43,483 bases of DNA. Origin: a virus. Each line of letters opens with the position of its first letter. Positions within the stretch are counted from its first letter, which is position 1. A program made the position numbers and the translations under genes. The DNA is taken from IMG/VR virus record IMGVR_UViG_3300025512_000026, positions 1-43,483 of that record. One strand, 5' to 3'. The notes under the pieces are model-generated. The model was not told where the DNA came from. It worked only from the letters and a program-made list of their open reading frames with translations, and ran no database searches. Shown here piece after piece: positions 1 to 5,767 of the stretch.

Positions 1-315
1 CTACAGATTTTGCCGATGATCACAAAACTCCTCGGCAATTTTGGCAATAACTTTTTTTTCTATGCGGGAAACGTACGAGCGGGAAATGCCAAGGTTTTTG
101 GCAATCTCCTTTTGGGTTTGACGACGACCAAGCGGAAGCCCAAAGCGCATAGCAAGCACTGTCCGTTCCCGTTTTTTCAGTCCAAGGATAATCTCGTATA
201 GTTTGCCTTCGAGCATTTTCTTGTTTACTTCTTCCAAGACTTCTTCCGAGCCGGTACCAAGTATTTCCAGCAGAGTGATTTCATTTACGCTGTGGCTATA
301 TCTGTATTGGTGCAA
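1..315 (-). CDS. sigK: C-terminal half of sporulation sigma factor SigK (SpoIIIC-like)
   Basis: SigK is the late mother-cell RNA polymerase sigma factor. This reading frame holds only its C-terminal part: the NEITLLEILGTGSEEV segment, then region 4 with RERTVLAMRFGL and the helix-turn-helix TQKEIAKNLGISRSYVSRIEKK, to a TAG stop at bases 1-3. About 96 residues match the family from the codons GTA AAT GAA onward. The eight or nine codons before that (MHQYRYSHS, TTG start, no ribosome binding site) are element DNA, so this is not a free-standing gene. The N-terminal half (regions 2 and 3) is absent and should lie beyond the right end. The arrangement equals spoIIIC / skin / spoIVCB of B. subtilis; rejoining needs excision. 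Identification is strong; the function of the fragment alone is nil. Confidence 0.93.
   Translation of the reverse strand: MHQYRYSHSVNEITLLEILGTGSEEVLEEVNKKMLEGKLYEIILGLKKRERTVLAMRFGLPLGRRQTQKEIAKNLGISRSYVSRIEKKVIAKIAEEFCDHRQNL
281..306 (-). other. Left attachment half-site (attachment core plus phage arm)
   Basis: Read on the minus strand this gives TACAGATATA (306-297), eight bases, GTAA (288-285) and then ATGA, so GTAAATGA contains AATGA, the core reported for the B. subtilis sigK rearrangement. The same TACAGATATA-N8-GTAA arrangement occurs in opposite orientation at 43462-43483. Paired arms of this kind are what a large serine recombinase needs in attP. Exact crossover bases cannot be seen because the other junction is outside the window. 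Confidence 0.75.
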
Positions 316-364
316 AGTTTTAACAAATTAACTAATTTATATTTTTTTAGCCAGGGATCTAACA

Positions 365-392
365 AACAAAAAGAGCCTTTTTAGGGCTCTTT
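365..392 (-). terminator. Rho-independent terminator after the SDH protease gene
   Basis: AAAGAGCC (370-377) pairs with GGCTCTTT (385-392). Read on the minus strand the hairpin is followed by TTTTTGTTTGTT. It lies 150 bases downstream of the protease stop and keeps cargo transcription from running into the sigK fragment. The remainder of 316-543 shows no convincing gene. Confidence 0.8.
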
Positions 393-543
393 CGGCTTGC
401 TTGTTCGGCTGTTGAAGTCAATCCTTTGATTTTTGCCCAACAAAATTGTCCTCACCAAATGACGTGACTCTGTAATTTGTTTTTTATGGTCAAACTTTTG
501 TTGTTCAAAAGGCCACTCTATATTTTTACCCTTTTCAAATTTT

Positions 544-1551
544 CTACAAGTCGACGCCATTACCCGTATCCTCCTTGCTTATATCTATTATTGTATCAGC
601 CTGTTCATGTGTAGCAGCAGCTTCTTTTTTTACCAAATCCAAGCCTTCGCTACTGATAACGCATTCGTTAGACATACTGTATGCATCTCCATCACTAAAA
701 CCACCAACCAAATAGTTATCTGTCATTTCAGTCAGTATTGAAATCAACACTTCTAACTCATGAATCTCGATTAGCTCTACATTTAGGTGTAAAGATTTAA
801 GCTCCTCAAAGTTAATTGCAAATGAATGAGACGGATATCCATAGACAATTTTATTAGCTACCAAATCACATGAATAATCCTCAAACTCGCCGTATTTTTT
901 TAGTATTCTTAATGCGTACTGATAACCAATATCTAGTTGTCTTGCTCTTCTACCAAGCTTAACAGGATCGATTTGATTGTATAAAGGACTTACTAAATTT
1001 GAGACAAAGTTCCCTGCGGGCGCAAGTATGTCCCGTATATCCATGCCACTACCGTGAAGGATCAGGCGTACAGCGTGGTCAAACGTACTAAACGCTTCTT
1101 GTCTCACATGCATTATAGCTTGGTATTCATCTAACGCGCCTTTAAAATTAACCTCGCCCGGCTCTCTTACTTGAACGTCCAAAGGCCCTAGCTCTGCCAT
1201 TGGTGTCATTAATATTTTATCTGCGGCTAAACAAAGTAGGGTTGCCGCACTTTTTGCCCACATTGGTACGACTATCTCAAAGTATTGGCATTTAGATCTT
1301 AGGATTTGACATAAAGAATAGGCCGCATCAATATCACCGCCAGGTGAGTTAAGCACTAAAACAATCTTACCGTTTTTGTCGCACTGTATAATACTATTCC
1401 GTTTTAGGTAAAAATCAATAACAAGTTCACGCCGTATTTCGCTTACCCAATAAACAACACTGACATTATTATTACCGTTTTTTAAAACACTATTTACTTC
1501 TTTGAGAAGAGAGTTTACTTCTTTGGGGAAATCATTAATAACCCAAACCAC
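544..1551 (-). CDS. SDH-type (ClpP/SppA-fold) serine protease, prophage cargo
   Basis: Predicted cytoplasmic serine protease of the SDH proteinase family (ClpP/crotonase fold). The fold signature is visible: LNSPGGDIDAAY (about residues 68-78, oxyanion loop), WAKSAATLL (98-106, with the likely nucleophile Ser101) and AELGPLDVQV (119-128). There is no signal peptide or membrane segment. The start is GTG with AAGGAAG eight bases upstream. Codons and bases are markedly more AT-rich than in the adjacent lysis genes, and the gene has its own terminator on each side, which fits a late-acquired cargo gene. It is not the head maturation protease, which lies with the capsid genes. Substrate and biological role are unknown; defence, host modulation or peptide degradation are all possible. 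Confidence 0.82.
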   Translation of the reverse strand: MVWVINDFPKEVNSLLKEVNSVLKNGNNNVSVVYWVSEIRRELVIDFYLKRNSIIQCDKNGKIVLVLNSPGGDIDAAYSLCQILRSKCQYFEIVVPMWAKSAATLLCLAADKILMTPMAELGPLDVQVREPGEVNFKGALDEYQAIMHVRQEAFSTFDHAVRLILHGSGMDIRDILAPAGNFVSNLVSPLYNQIDPVKLGRRARQLDIGYQYALRILKKYGEFEDYSCDLVANKIVYGYPSHSFAINFEELKSLHLNVELIEIHELEVLISILTEMTDNYLVGGFSDGDAYSMSNECVISSEGLDLVKKEAAATHEQADTIIDISKEDTGNGVDL

Positions 1552-1664
1552 TAATCATCTTCCTTGCATAATATATTTTTGAGCATGAACGAGCTATCTA
1601 ATTCAACACGTTGTAATGATTTTCCTGCAAATGAATTAAGAAAAAATATATTTTGTGTTTTCAC
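1551..1664 (-). CDS. Possible 37-residue protein upstream of the SDH protease
   Basis: An open frame from GTG at 1664 to TAG at 1551-1553, whose stop overlaps the GTG start of the protease (TAGTG). The product begins MKTQNIFFLNSFAGKSLQ and shares the AT-rich composition of the protease gene. The upstream ribosome binding site is weak (GGGAT), and the stretch between the preceding terminator and this start is too short for an obvious promoter. It may be a leader peptide or chance. No family is recognised. Confidence 0.35.
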   Translation of the reverse strand: MKTQNIFFLNSFAGKSLQRVELDSSFMLKNILCKEDD

Positions 1665-1690
1665 ATCCCAGCCGCCATAGGCTTTCCCAA

Positions 1691-1716
1691 GAAAAAAAAG
1701 AAAACCCCCGAAGGGG
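1691..1716 (-). terminator. Terminator at the end of the lysis module / late operon
   Basis: On the minus strand CCCC-TTCG-GGGG is followed by TTTTCTTTTTTTTC, a compact tetraloop hairpin with a long U tract. It sits just after the amidase stop and most likely ends the whole late transcript. Confidence 0.85.
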
Positions 1717-1739
1717 CAGGAGGATTGCTGGCCAGTTGG

Positions 1740-2459
1740 CTAATCTAAAAACCTAAATACCCCCGTCGCTATCGCTTGTGCCATGCGCCGCTGAAAGTCC
1801 GCGCTGGCCAGAAGGCGCTCCTCGGCAGGGTTAGAGATAAACGCCATCTCCACCAGCACCGCCGGTACCCTGGCCCTTGTCAGCACAGTGAACCGGGCCT
1901 CCTTGTCGCTATCGCCGTCCGCCATGTCCCGGCGGATGCGCATCGCCGGGAACGCCTGTGCTACCGCCTTGATGATTTCCTCCGCCAGCACATCGGAGCG
2001 ATCCTGGCCGGGTGAAGTGAATACCTCAAAGCCATGCGCCTGCCGGTTAACCGCCGCGTTGCAATGGATGCTGATAAAGGCATCAGCTCTCCACGCATTG
2101 GCCATATCAGCGCGGGCAGTCAAGGCCACATCGATATCACTGTCACGGGTCAGCGTGACCGCTATCGGCACCACTGGACTTTGCCACAGCGCTTGTGCTC
2201 CTGCATCCGTGGCGCCCGCCGCTCGCGCCGCCTGCCCCGCTGCTCTCGCAGCTTCCATGGCCGCACTATCTCCGCGCTTCTGTGCCGCACCAAATGCTTC
2301 CTGTGCCTGTCGTAGGGCTTCATTCGGCGGCGTTATGAGCATCTCACGAAGCAGCCTTGATACCGCAAGCGCAATATCTTTTTCCCGGACTCCGGTCGGG
2401 CCAACCGCACCAGGTCGAGAACCGCCGTGCCCCGGATCTATACATACACGCCTACGCAT
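1740..2459 (-). CDS. N-acetylmuramoyl-L-alanine amidase (Amidase_3), endolysin
   Basis: Zinc amidase that cuts the MurNAc-L-Ala bond of peptidoglycan at lysis. Visible motifs: IDPGHGG (His11), Glu26 in VREKD, SIHCNAA (His132) and VLVEMAFISNPAEE (Glu204), the full zinc and catalytic set of the Amidase_3 (LytC/CwlD) family. No signal peptide and no separate wall-binding domain; 239 residues. Odd: residues about 43-95 are an Ala/Gln/Arg-rich helical insertion (QRGD-like repeats) between the first metal motif and the TLTRDSD strand, longer than in typical members. The ATG overlaps the stop of the preceding small gene, and the holin genes lie just upstream, so the endolysin role is well supported by context. 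Confidence 0.92.
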   Translation of the reverse strand: MRRRVCIDPGHGGSRPGAVGPTGVREKDIALAVSRLLREMLITPPNEALRQAQEAFGAAQKRGDSAAMEAARAAGQAARAAGATDAGAQALWQSPVVPIAVTLTRDSDIDVALTARADMANAWRADAFISIHCNAAVNRQAHGFEVFTSPGQDRSDVLAEEIIKAVAQAFPAMRIRRDMADGDSDKEARFTVLTRARVPAVLVEMAFISNPAEERLLASADFQRRMAQAIATGVFRFLD

Positions 2460-2622
2460 GCTGACGCCCTGCCCTTTCCAGCGCAGTCAGGGCCGTCCTA
2501 ACCAGCTCCCTGATGCGCTCAGAGTCTTGTTCTTTTTGTGCTTGATACATCAACACCGCCACGCGACCGACTGCGTTTGCCTTTTTGCACACGTCACAGC
2601 CATATACACTAGGTCTCTGCAT
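2452..2622 (-). CDS. Small CxxC protein of the lysis module
   Basis: A 56-residue protein starting MQRPSVYGCDVCKKANAV, followed by a charged helix rich in Gln, Glu and Arg. The ATG at 2622 is preceded by GGGAGGAGG with good spacing, so longer versions of this frame are not needed. The stop overlaps the amidase start by eight bases, indicating translational coupling. The single CxxC pair could bind metal as a dimer or be redox-active. It lies between the holin-like gene and the amidase. No family is recognised. Confidence 0.65.
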   Translation of the reverse strand: MQRPSVYGCDVCKKANAVGRVAVLMYQAQKEQDSERIRELVRTALTALERAGRQHA

Positions 2623-2639
2623 TAGTCTGCCTCCTCCCT

Positions 2640-2828
2640 TTAGTGGCTTGCGTCCACGAACGCCTGTGCCAGGATATACGCCACCACCGGCGCGGCAATG
2701 GCCGTAATTTCGCCCACGTCCAGCCCCAGGCCAAACACGTGATTCAGTACCGGGATAACCACGGCAATTGCTGTCATCCACCACCGCTTTGACGCCCAGA
2801 AAGGCTTGTTGATATTGTAATCGTCCAC
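2640..2828 (-). CDS. Holin-like small membrane protein
   Basis: A 62-residue protein: a short polar N-terminus (VDDYNINKPFWASKRWW), then two hydrophobic segments (TAIAVVIPVLNHVFGL and ITAIAAPVVAYILAQAFV) separated by a short LDVGE turn. Two short membrane segments next to an amidase and an XhlA-like gene indicate a holin or holin partner that permits endolysin action. The GTG at 2828 follows AGGAGG with a seven-base spacer; an in-frame GTG nine bases earlier abuts the binding site and is less likely. The sequence alone does not place it in a named holin family. Confidence 0.65.
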   Translation of the reverse strand: MDDYNINKPFWASKRWWMTAIAVVIPVLNHVFGLGLDVGEITAIAAPVVAYILAQAFVDASH

Positions 2829-2833
2829 CCTGT

Positions 2834-3043
2834 TCACCTCCTCACCCCTAGATTCAGCACCAGCAGCACGAGCGACGCCACTACTCCGCCGAGGACGCCA
2901 ATCAGCCACAGGTAGAGCCTGTCCAGTTTCTCCTCGATGCGTTCCAGTCGACCGTTCTGTTTGTTCATACAGTCCTCGATTTGTCCAATCCTTTCTTCAT
3001 GCCTCGCCTGCGCCACTTCCAGGGCAGCAACTCGCTCAATCAT
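2834..3043 (-). CDS. xhlA: XhlA-like haemolysin/holin-associated protein
   Basis: A 69-residue protein with an N-terminal heptad coiled coil (MIERVAALEVAQARHEER... LERIEEKLDRLYLWL) and one C-terminal membrane segment (IGVLGGVVASLVLLVLNLG) ending in VRR. This is the layout of the XhlA family, which acts with a holin in phage-mediated lysis of Gram-positive cells. The ATG at 3043 has GGAG upstream; an ATG at 3052 abuts its binding site. The stop TGA lies inside the ribosome binding site of the holin-like gene, so the two are coupled. Confidence 0.82.
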   Translation of the reverse strand: MIERVAALEVAQARHEERIGQIEDCMNKQNGRLERIEEKLDRLYLWLIGVLGGVVASLVLLVLNLGVRR

Positions 3044-3077
3044 TGACTCCATTCTCCTCTCGGACGACTGAATTTAA

Positions 3078-3095
3078 CACCTTGTGCACCTTGTG
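3078..3095. repeat. Tandem 9-bp repeat upstream of the plus-strand cargo genes
   Basis: CACCTTGTG occurs twice in direct succession (3078-3086 and 3087-3095), ten bases before a plausible -35. It may be a regulator site for the cargo promoter. Confidence 0.5.
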
Positions 3096-3104
3096 GCAAT
3101 TAGC

Positions 3105-3133
3105 TTTACCTTCTTTCAAAAATGAGATAAAAT
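3105..3133 (+). promoter_or_regulatory. Candidate promoter for the plus-strand cargo genes
   Basis: TTTACC (3105-3110) and TAAAAT (3128-3133) are separated by 17 bases and lie upstream of AAAGGAG and the ATG at 3158. The match to the vegetative consensus is fair, not strong. Because the surrounding late genes run the other way, these genes need a promoter of their own here. Confidence 0.5.
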
Positions 3134-3157
3134 AACTGGTAAAGGAGTGATGTGACG

Positions 3158-4462
3158 ATGAAAAGGTCAGTATTATTTACAATCGCGGCGCTTCTGCTTG
3201 TCGTCGCTCTATCGCTATTCGCGCCTACATACCAACGGGCAGCGGCCAGTCCCCCGATGGTTACCGTTCTATTGGACGGCTTGCCGGTACGCTTTGACGT
3301 GCCGCCCCAGATAATAAACGGACGAACCCTGGTCCCTTTTCGCTTGATTGCAGAGGCGATAAACATAAACGTAAACTGGGGCGGTGATACCCGCACCATC
3401 TCTGCCAGCGACGGTAAGACAAGGGTTATGCTTCAAATCGATAATAAAACCGCTCAGGTAAATGACCTGCCTACCCCGCTCGATGCGCCCCCTGTTATCG
3501 TTGATGGCCGAACGCTTGTACCGTTGAGATTTTTCAGTGAAGAATTCGGCTGCCTGGTAAATTGGGATTCGGAAACCCGGATTATAAGAATTGTCTCTCC
3601 GCCTCGTTCCATGAACGTCATTGGCTTTTATGCTTTAGGTGCGGGAGAAGCCAGTAGTTGGCTTGATCTTTTCGGCGTACCCTTCCCGGCTACCGGCAGC
3701 GGAAACACAGACACAGTGAGAGAGCTGGCCCTAGGCTGGTATACTATCGATGCGCAAGGCAACCTTTTAACCCGCACTTCTCGAAATGCTTGGCAGCGGC
3801 CTCCTGGCTGGGAAACAGTGCTGGCCACAGCCAAAGAGTTCGGGTTCAGGACAGAAATGGTCGTCCACGAGAACGACCGCAGCGGGCTGCTCACCACTTT
3901 CCTAAACGATGAACAGGCCATGTCTCGCGCCGTTGCCGCTATTGTACAGGAAGCATCCCTGTATCACGGTGTTAATCTGAACCTGGAAGAATTGGGACTG
4001 TACGCTGCAGGGGAAACGCGGCAGCAGATCCGTGACAGCTTTACCCGCTTTATTGCCATGCTAGCACCGCCACTGCGGGAGGCCGGAAGAACCCTGACGC
4101 TCACCATCCATCCGCCAAACAGTTCCTTCCGCGGCTATGATTATGCCGCACTCGGTCAATTAGCCGACCGCATTGTCGTTATGGCCCACGATTACGGACC
4201 AAAGCCTGAACCGCTAAACCGGGTGGTGCGGGCAGTGGAGATGGCGCTGGCCGTTGTCCCCCGGGAGAAGCTTGTTCTGGCCATCTCGGCTCCGAGCGAA
4301 ACTGCGGAAAGCATTATCCCCAAAATTGGTGTTGCTAAGCGCTATCGTCTGCAGGGTATCTCCCTCTGGCGGCTGGGGTTGGTGACAGAAGGCATGTGGA
4401 CGGCAATGAGGCAAACGATTACAAGGAGGGAAAAAGATGAGCACCTCGCTAAAAAGGACTAA
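3158..4462 (+). CDS. Secreted protein: copper-amine-oxidase-N domain plus GH18-like domain
   Basis: A 434-residue exported protein. Residues 1-31 are a signal peptide (MKRS, hydrophobic core, cleavage near AAAS). Residues about 34-147 are two copper-amine-oxidase-N type repeats (INGRTLVPFRLIAEAI...VNW and VDGRTLVPLRFFSEEF...VNW), common in cell-envelope proteins of Clostridia. Residues about 152-420 look like a glycoside hydrolase 18 barrel of the spore-hydrolase (YaaH/SleL) kind, starting NVIGFYALG. The expected DxDxE motif reads GVNLNLEE (271-278): Glu277 is kept but the aspartates are asparagine, so activity may be lost or altered. ATG at 3158 is preferred over GTG at 3152 on spacing. It stands on the strand opposite to the late operon, as lysogen-expressed cargo. 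Confidence 0.8.
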   Translation: MKRSVLFTIAALLLVVALSLFAPTYQRAAASPPMVTVLLDGLPVRFDVPPQIINGRTLVPFRLIAEAININVNWGGDTRTISASDGKTRVMLQIDNKTAQVNDLPTPLDAPPVIVDGRTLVPLRFFSEEFGCLVNWDSETRIIRIVSPPRSMNVIGFYALGAGEASSWLDLFGVPFPATGSGNTDTVRELALGWYTIDAQGNLLTRTSRNAWQRPPGWETVLATAKEFGFRTEMVVHENDRSGLLTTFLNDEQAMSRAVAAIVQEASLYHGVNLNLEELGLYAAGETRQQIRDSFTRFIAMLAPPLREAGRTLTLTIHPPNSSFRGYDYAALGQLADRIVVMAHDYGPKPEPLNRVVRAVEMALAVVPREKLVLAISAPSETAESIIPKIGVAKRYRLQGISLWRLGLVTEGMWTAMRQTITRREKDEHLAKKD

Positions 4463-4985
4463 AAGGCTTTGGTCGGTTATTGCTATTTTTGCAGTGTCGT
4501 TGTGTGTTGTCGTTTTATCTTTGTTTGTTTCACCTGGGCGCACACATCAAATACCTGAAACGACTGAGACGGAAAAGGACTATACAGGCGTATTTGTCAG
4601 TAAACTGCCGCTTGACGAGCAGTTAAAGGTAGCCCGCTGCGTCGAACTATCCGCTGTTGTCAACTGGGGCGAAGGAGGCCCCATGTATAGAAAAGAGGTT
4701 GCGGAGGCATTCCTGCTTGGTTATCCTTTTCTCGACTATCTTGAAAAAAAATATGGTAAAGGTAACTATGAATATATATTCCCTTCCCCGAAAGAAAGAG
4801 CAAGGAGAGAAGTAGCCTTCCTGACGCAAGTGGGGAATCGACGCGAAATCTGGTTCAAGACTAAATCAGGAACATATCAGGTTAATCTTCAGCTTGAAAA
4901 TAACGGAACAATACTCGCATCGTCGATCTCCTTCTCCGACGGTATTCATCCCTTTGAAGCTTACATTAAAGGTCAGACGAAATAG
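4437..4985 (+). CDS. Membrane-anchored protein of unknown function, cargo
   Basis: A 182-residue protein with a basic N-terminus, one membrane segment (WSVIAIFAVSLCVVVLSLFV) and an extracytoplasmic domain of about 150 residues. The latter contains VVNWGEGGPMYRKEVAEAFLLGYPFLDYLEKKYG and a strand-rich C-terminus. The start lies inside the end of the preceding gene (26-base overlap) behind AGGAGGG, so the two form an operon. No family is recognised. It is presumably displayed on the outside of the lysogen's membrane. Confidence 0.75.
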   Translation: MSTSLKRTKRLWSVIAIFAVSLCVVVLSLFVSPGRTHQIPETTETEKDYTGVFVSKLPLDEQLKVARCVELSAVVNWGEGGPMYRKEVAEAFLLGYPFLDYLEKKYGKGNYEYIFPSPKERARREVAFLTQVGNRREIWFKTKSGTYQVNLQLENNGTILASSISFSDGIHPFEAYIKGQTK

Positions 4986-4988
4986 TAG

Positions 4989-5029
4989 CTTTGACGCTCC
5001 AACTGACCTTAGTCGTGGGAGCGTCAAAG
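4989..5029. terminator. 12-bp inverted repeat between convergent genes
   Basis: CTTTGACGCTCC (4989-5000) and GGAGCGTCAAAG (5018-5029) are perfect inverted copies around a 17-base loop. It lies between the plus-strand cargo operon and the end of the minus-strand gene at 5048, the place for a two-way terminator, but neither side has a U tract. Confidence 0.5.
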
Positions 5030-5047
5030 ACTCCCATACCTTAAACT

Positions 5048-5680
5048 TTACACAAGCGAAGTGCGTATAAGACTACTAGCCGGTCTGTCTGCAGGCAGGC
5101 CGGTATTTACAAACCCAGGCTCGGCTGCAGCCATGTTTGCCCATGTCCACTGAACTCCTCCAAATTGAGGGATATATCGCCGCACAGCAATTACTCTCCA
5201 AAAAGTACACCAGGTCTGCCCCATAACCGCTTCAGCGATAACAGGTCTGACTCCGATCCTGGTTAAAAGCGGCAGCGTTTCTATGAGATTACCGTGTCTA
5301 TCACGAAGCTCCGCTGGACTGTTTTGAATATCAAACCGGTGCAAGGTCATACCTTGAAAAGTAAACGTCTCTAGTGGAAAATTGTAGACTGGAGTAAAAA
5401 CTTCTCCTGCGTTAAATATGTCACCAAAATTAACGCCTCCCCATTGCAGAGCACCTGTAAAATCATTTCTGACTAAAACAACCTTATGGTAGCCGAAGCC
5501 AGAAACAAATCCTTCTGCCTCCCATCGGAAAAAATCATTGAAGCGAAGGGAGCCGATAGTACTTCCAGTTGTAATAGAAGTAACAGTCACATCCCTTCCG
5601 CTTTGTCGCATTACACAAAACATTCGTTGCCATGCTGCTTCGGGTCCCATCAACGGAGGAGCGCCGGCTGGACAAGACAT
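5048..5680 (-). CDS. Late structural-region protein of unknown function
   Basis: A 210-residue protein, last gene of the tail/fibre block before the lysis module. It opens MSCPAGAPPLMGPEAAWQ and is rich in aromatic and small residues with alternating strand-like stretches (SLRFNDFFRWEAEGFVSGFGYHKVVLVRND). It contains no membrane segment or obvious catalytic motif. ATG at 5680 follows GAGGAGG with a good spacer. Position suggests a fibre-tip, host-recognition or fibre-assembly protein. No family is recognised. The 87 bases between it and the preceding gene contain only a short frame closed by an amber codon. Confidence 0.65.
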   Translation of the reverse strand: MSCPAGAPPLMGPEAAWQRMFCVMRQSGRDVTVTSITTGSTIGSLRFNDFFRWEAEGFVSGFGYHKVVLVRNDFTGALQWGGVNFGDIFNAGEVFTPVYNFPLETFTFQGMTLHRFDIQNSPAELRDRHGNLIETLPLLTRIGVRPVIAEAVMGQTWCTFWRVIAVRRYIPQFGGVQWTWANMAAAEPGFVNTGLPADRPASSLIRTSLV

Positions 5681-5767
5681 TTTTCATTACCTCCTCAAAT
5701 TTGTTTTGCTACACCACATCAAACGCCCTTTCCACATGCTGGTTGTTACATGTTGCTGCTACGTCAT

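Noticed and set aside
287-315. Treating the TTG at 315 as the true start of an independent sigma gene
   Set aside because: No ribosome binding site, and the first residues are element sequence; family similarity begins at the attachment core.
544-1551. SDH protease as the prohead protease
   Set aside because: It lies far from the capsid genes, is AT-rich and separately terminated, and a protease/scaffold gene is present at 19326.
1888-2625. Long plus-strand open frame (245 codons) opposite the amidase
   Set aside because: Antisense to a gene with full catalytic motifs; low-complexity Ala/Ser/Arg product and no ribosome binding site.
2452-2784. Longer 110-residue version of the small lysis-module protein
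   Set aside because: Its first half is an out-of-frame reading of the holin-like gene; the ATG at 2622 has a strong ribosome binding site.
5681-5767. Possible short gene between the GH18 tail protein and the next gene
   Set aside because: The frame behind GAGGAGG closes with an amber codon after two residues; no suppressor tRNA is encoded and no XkdX-like pattern appears.
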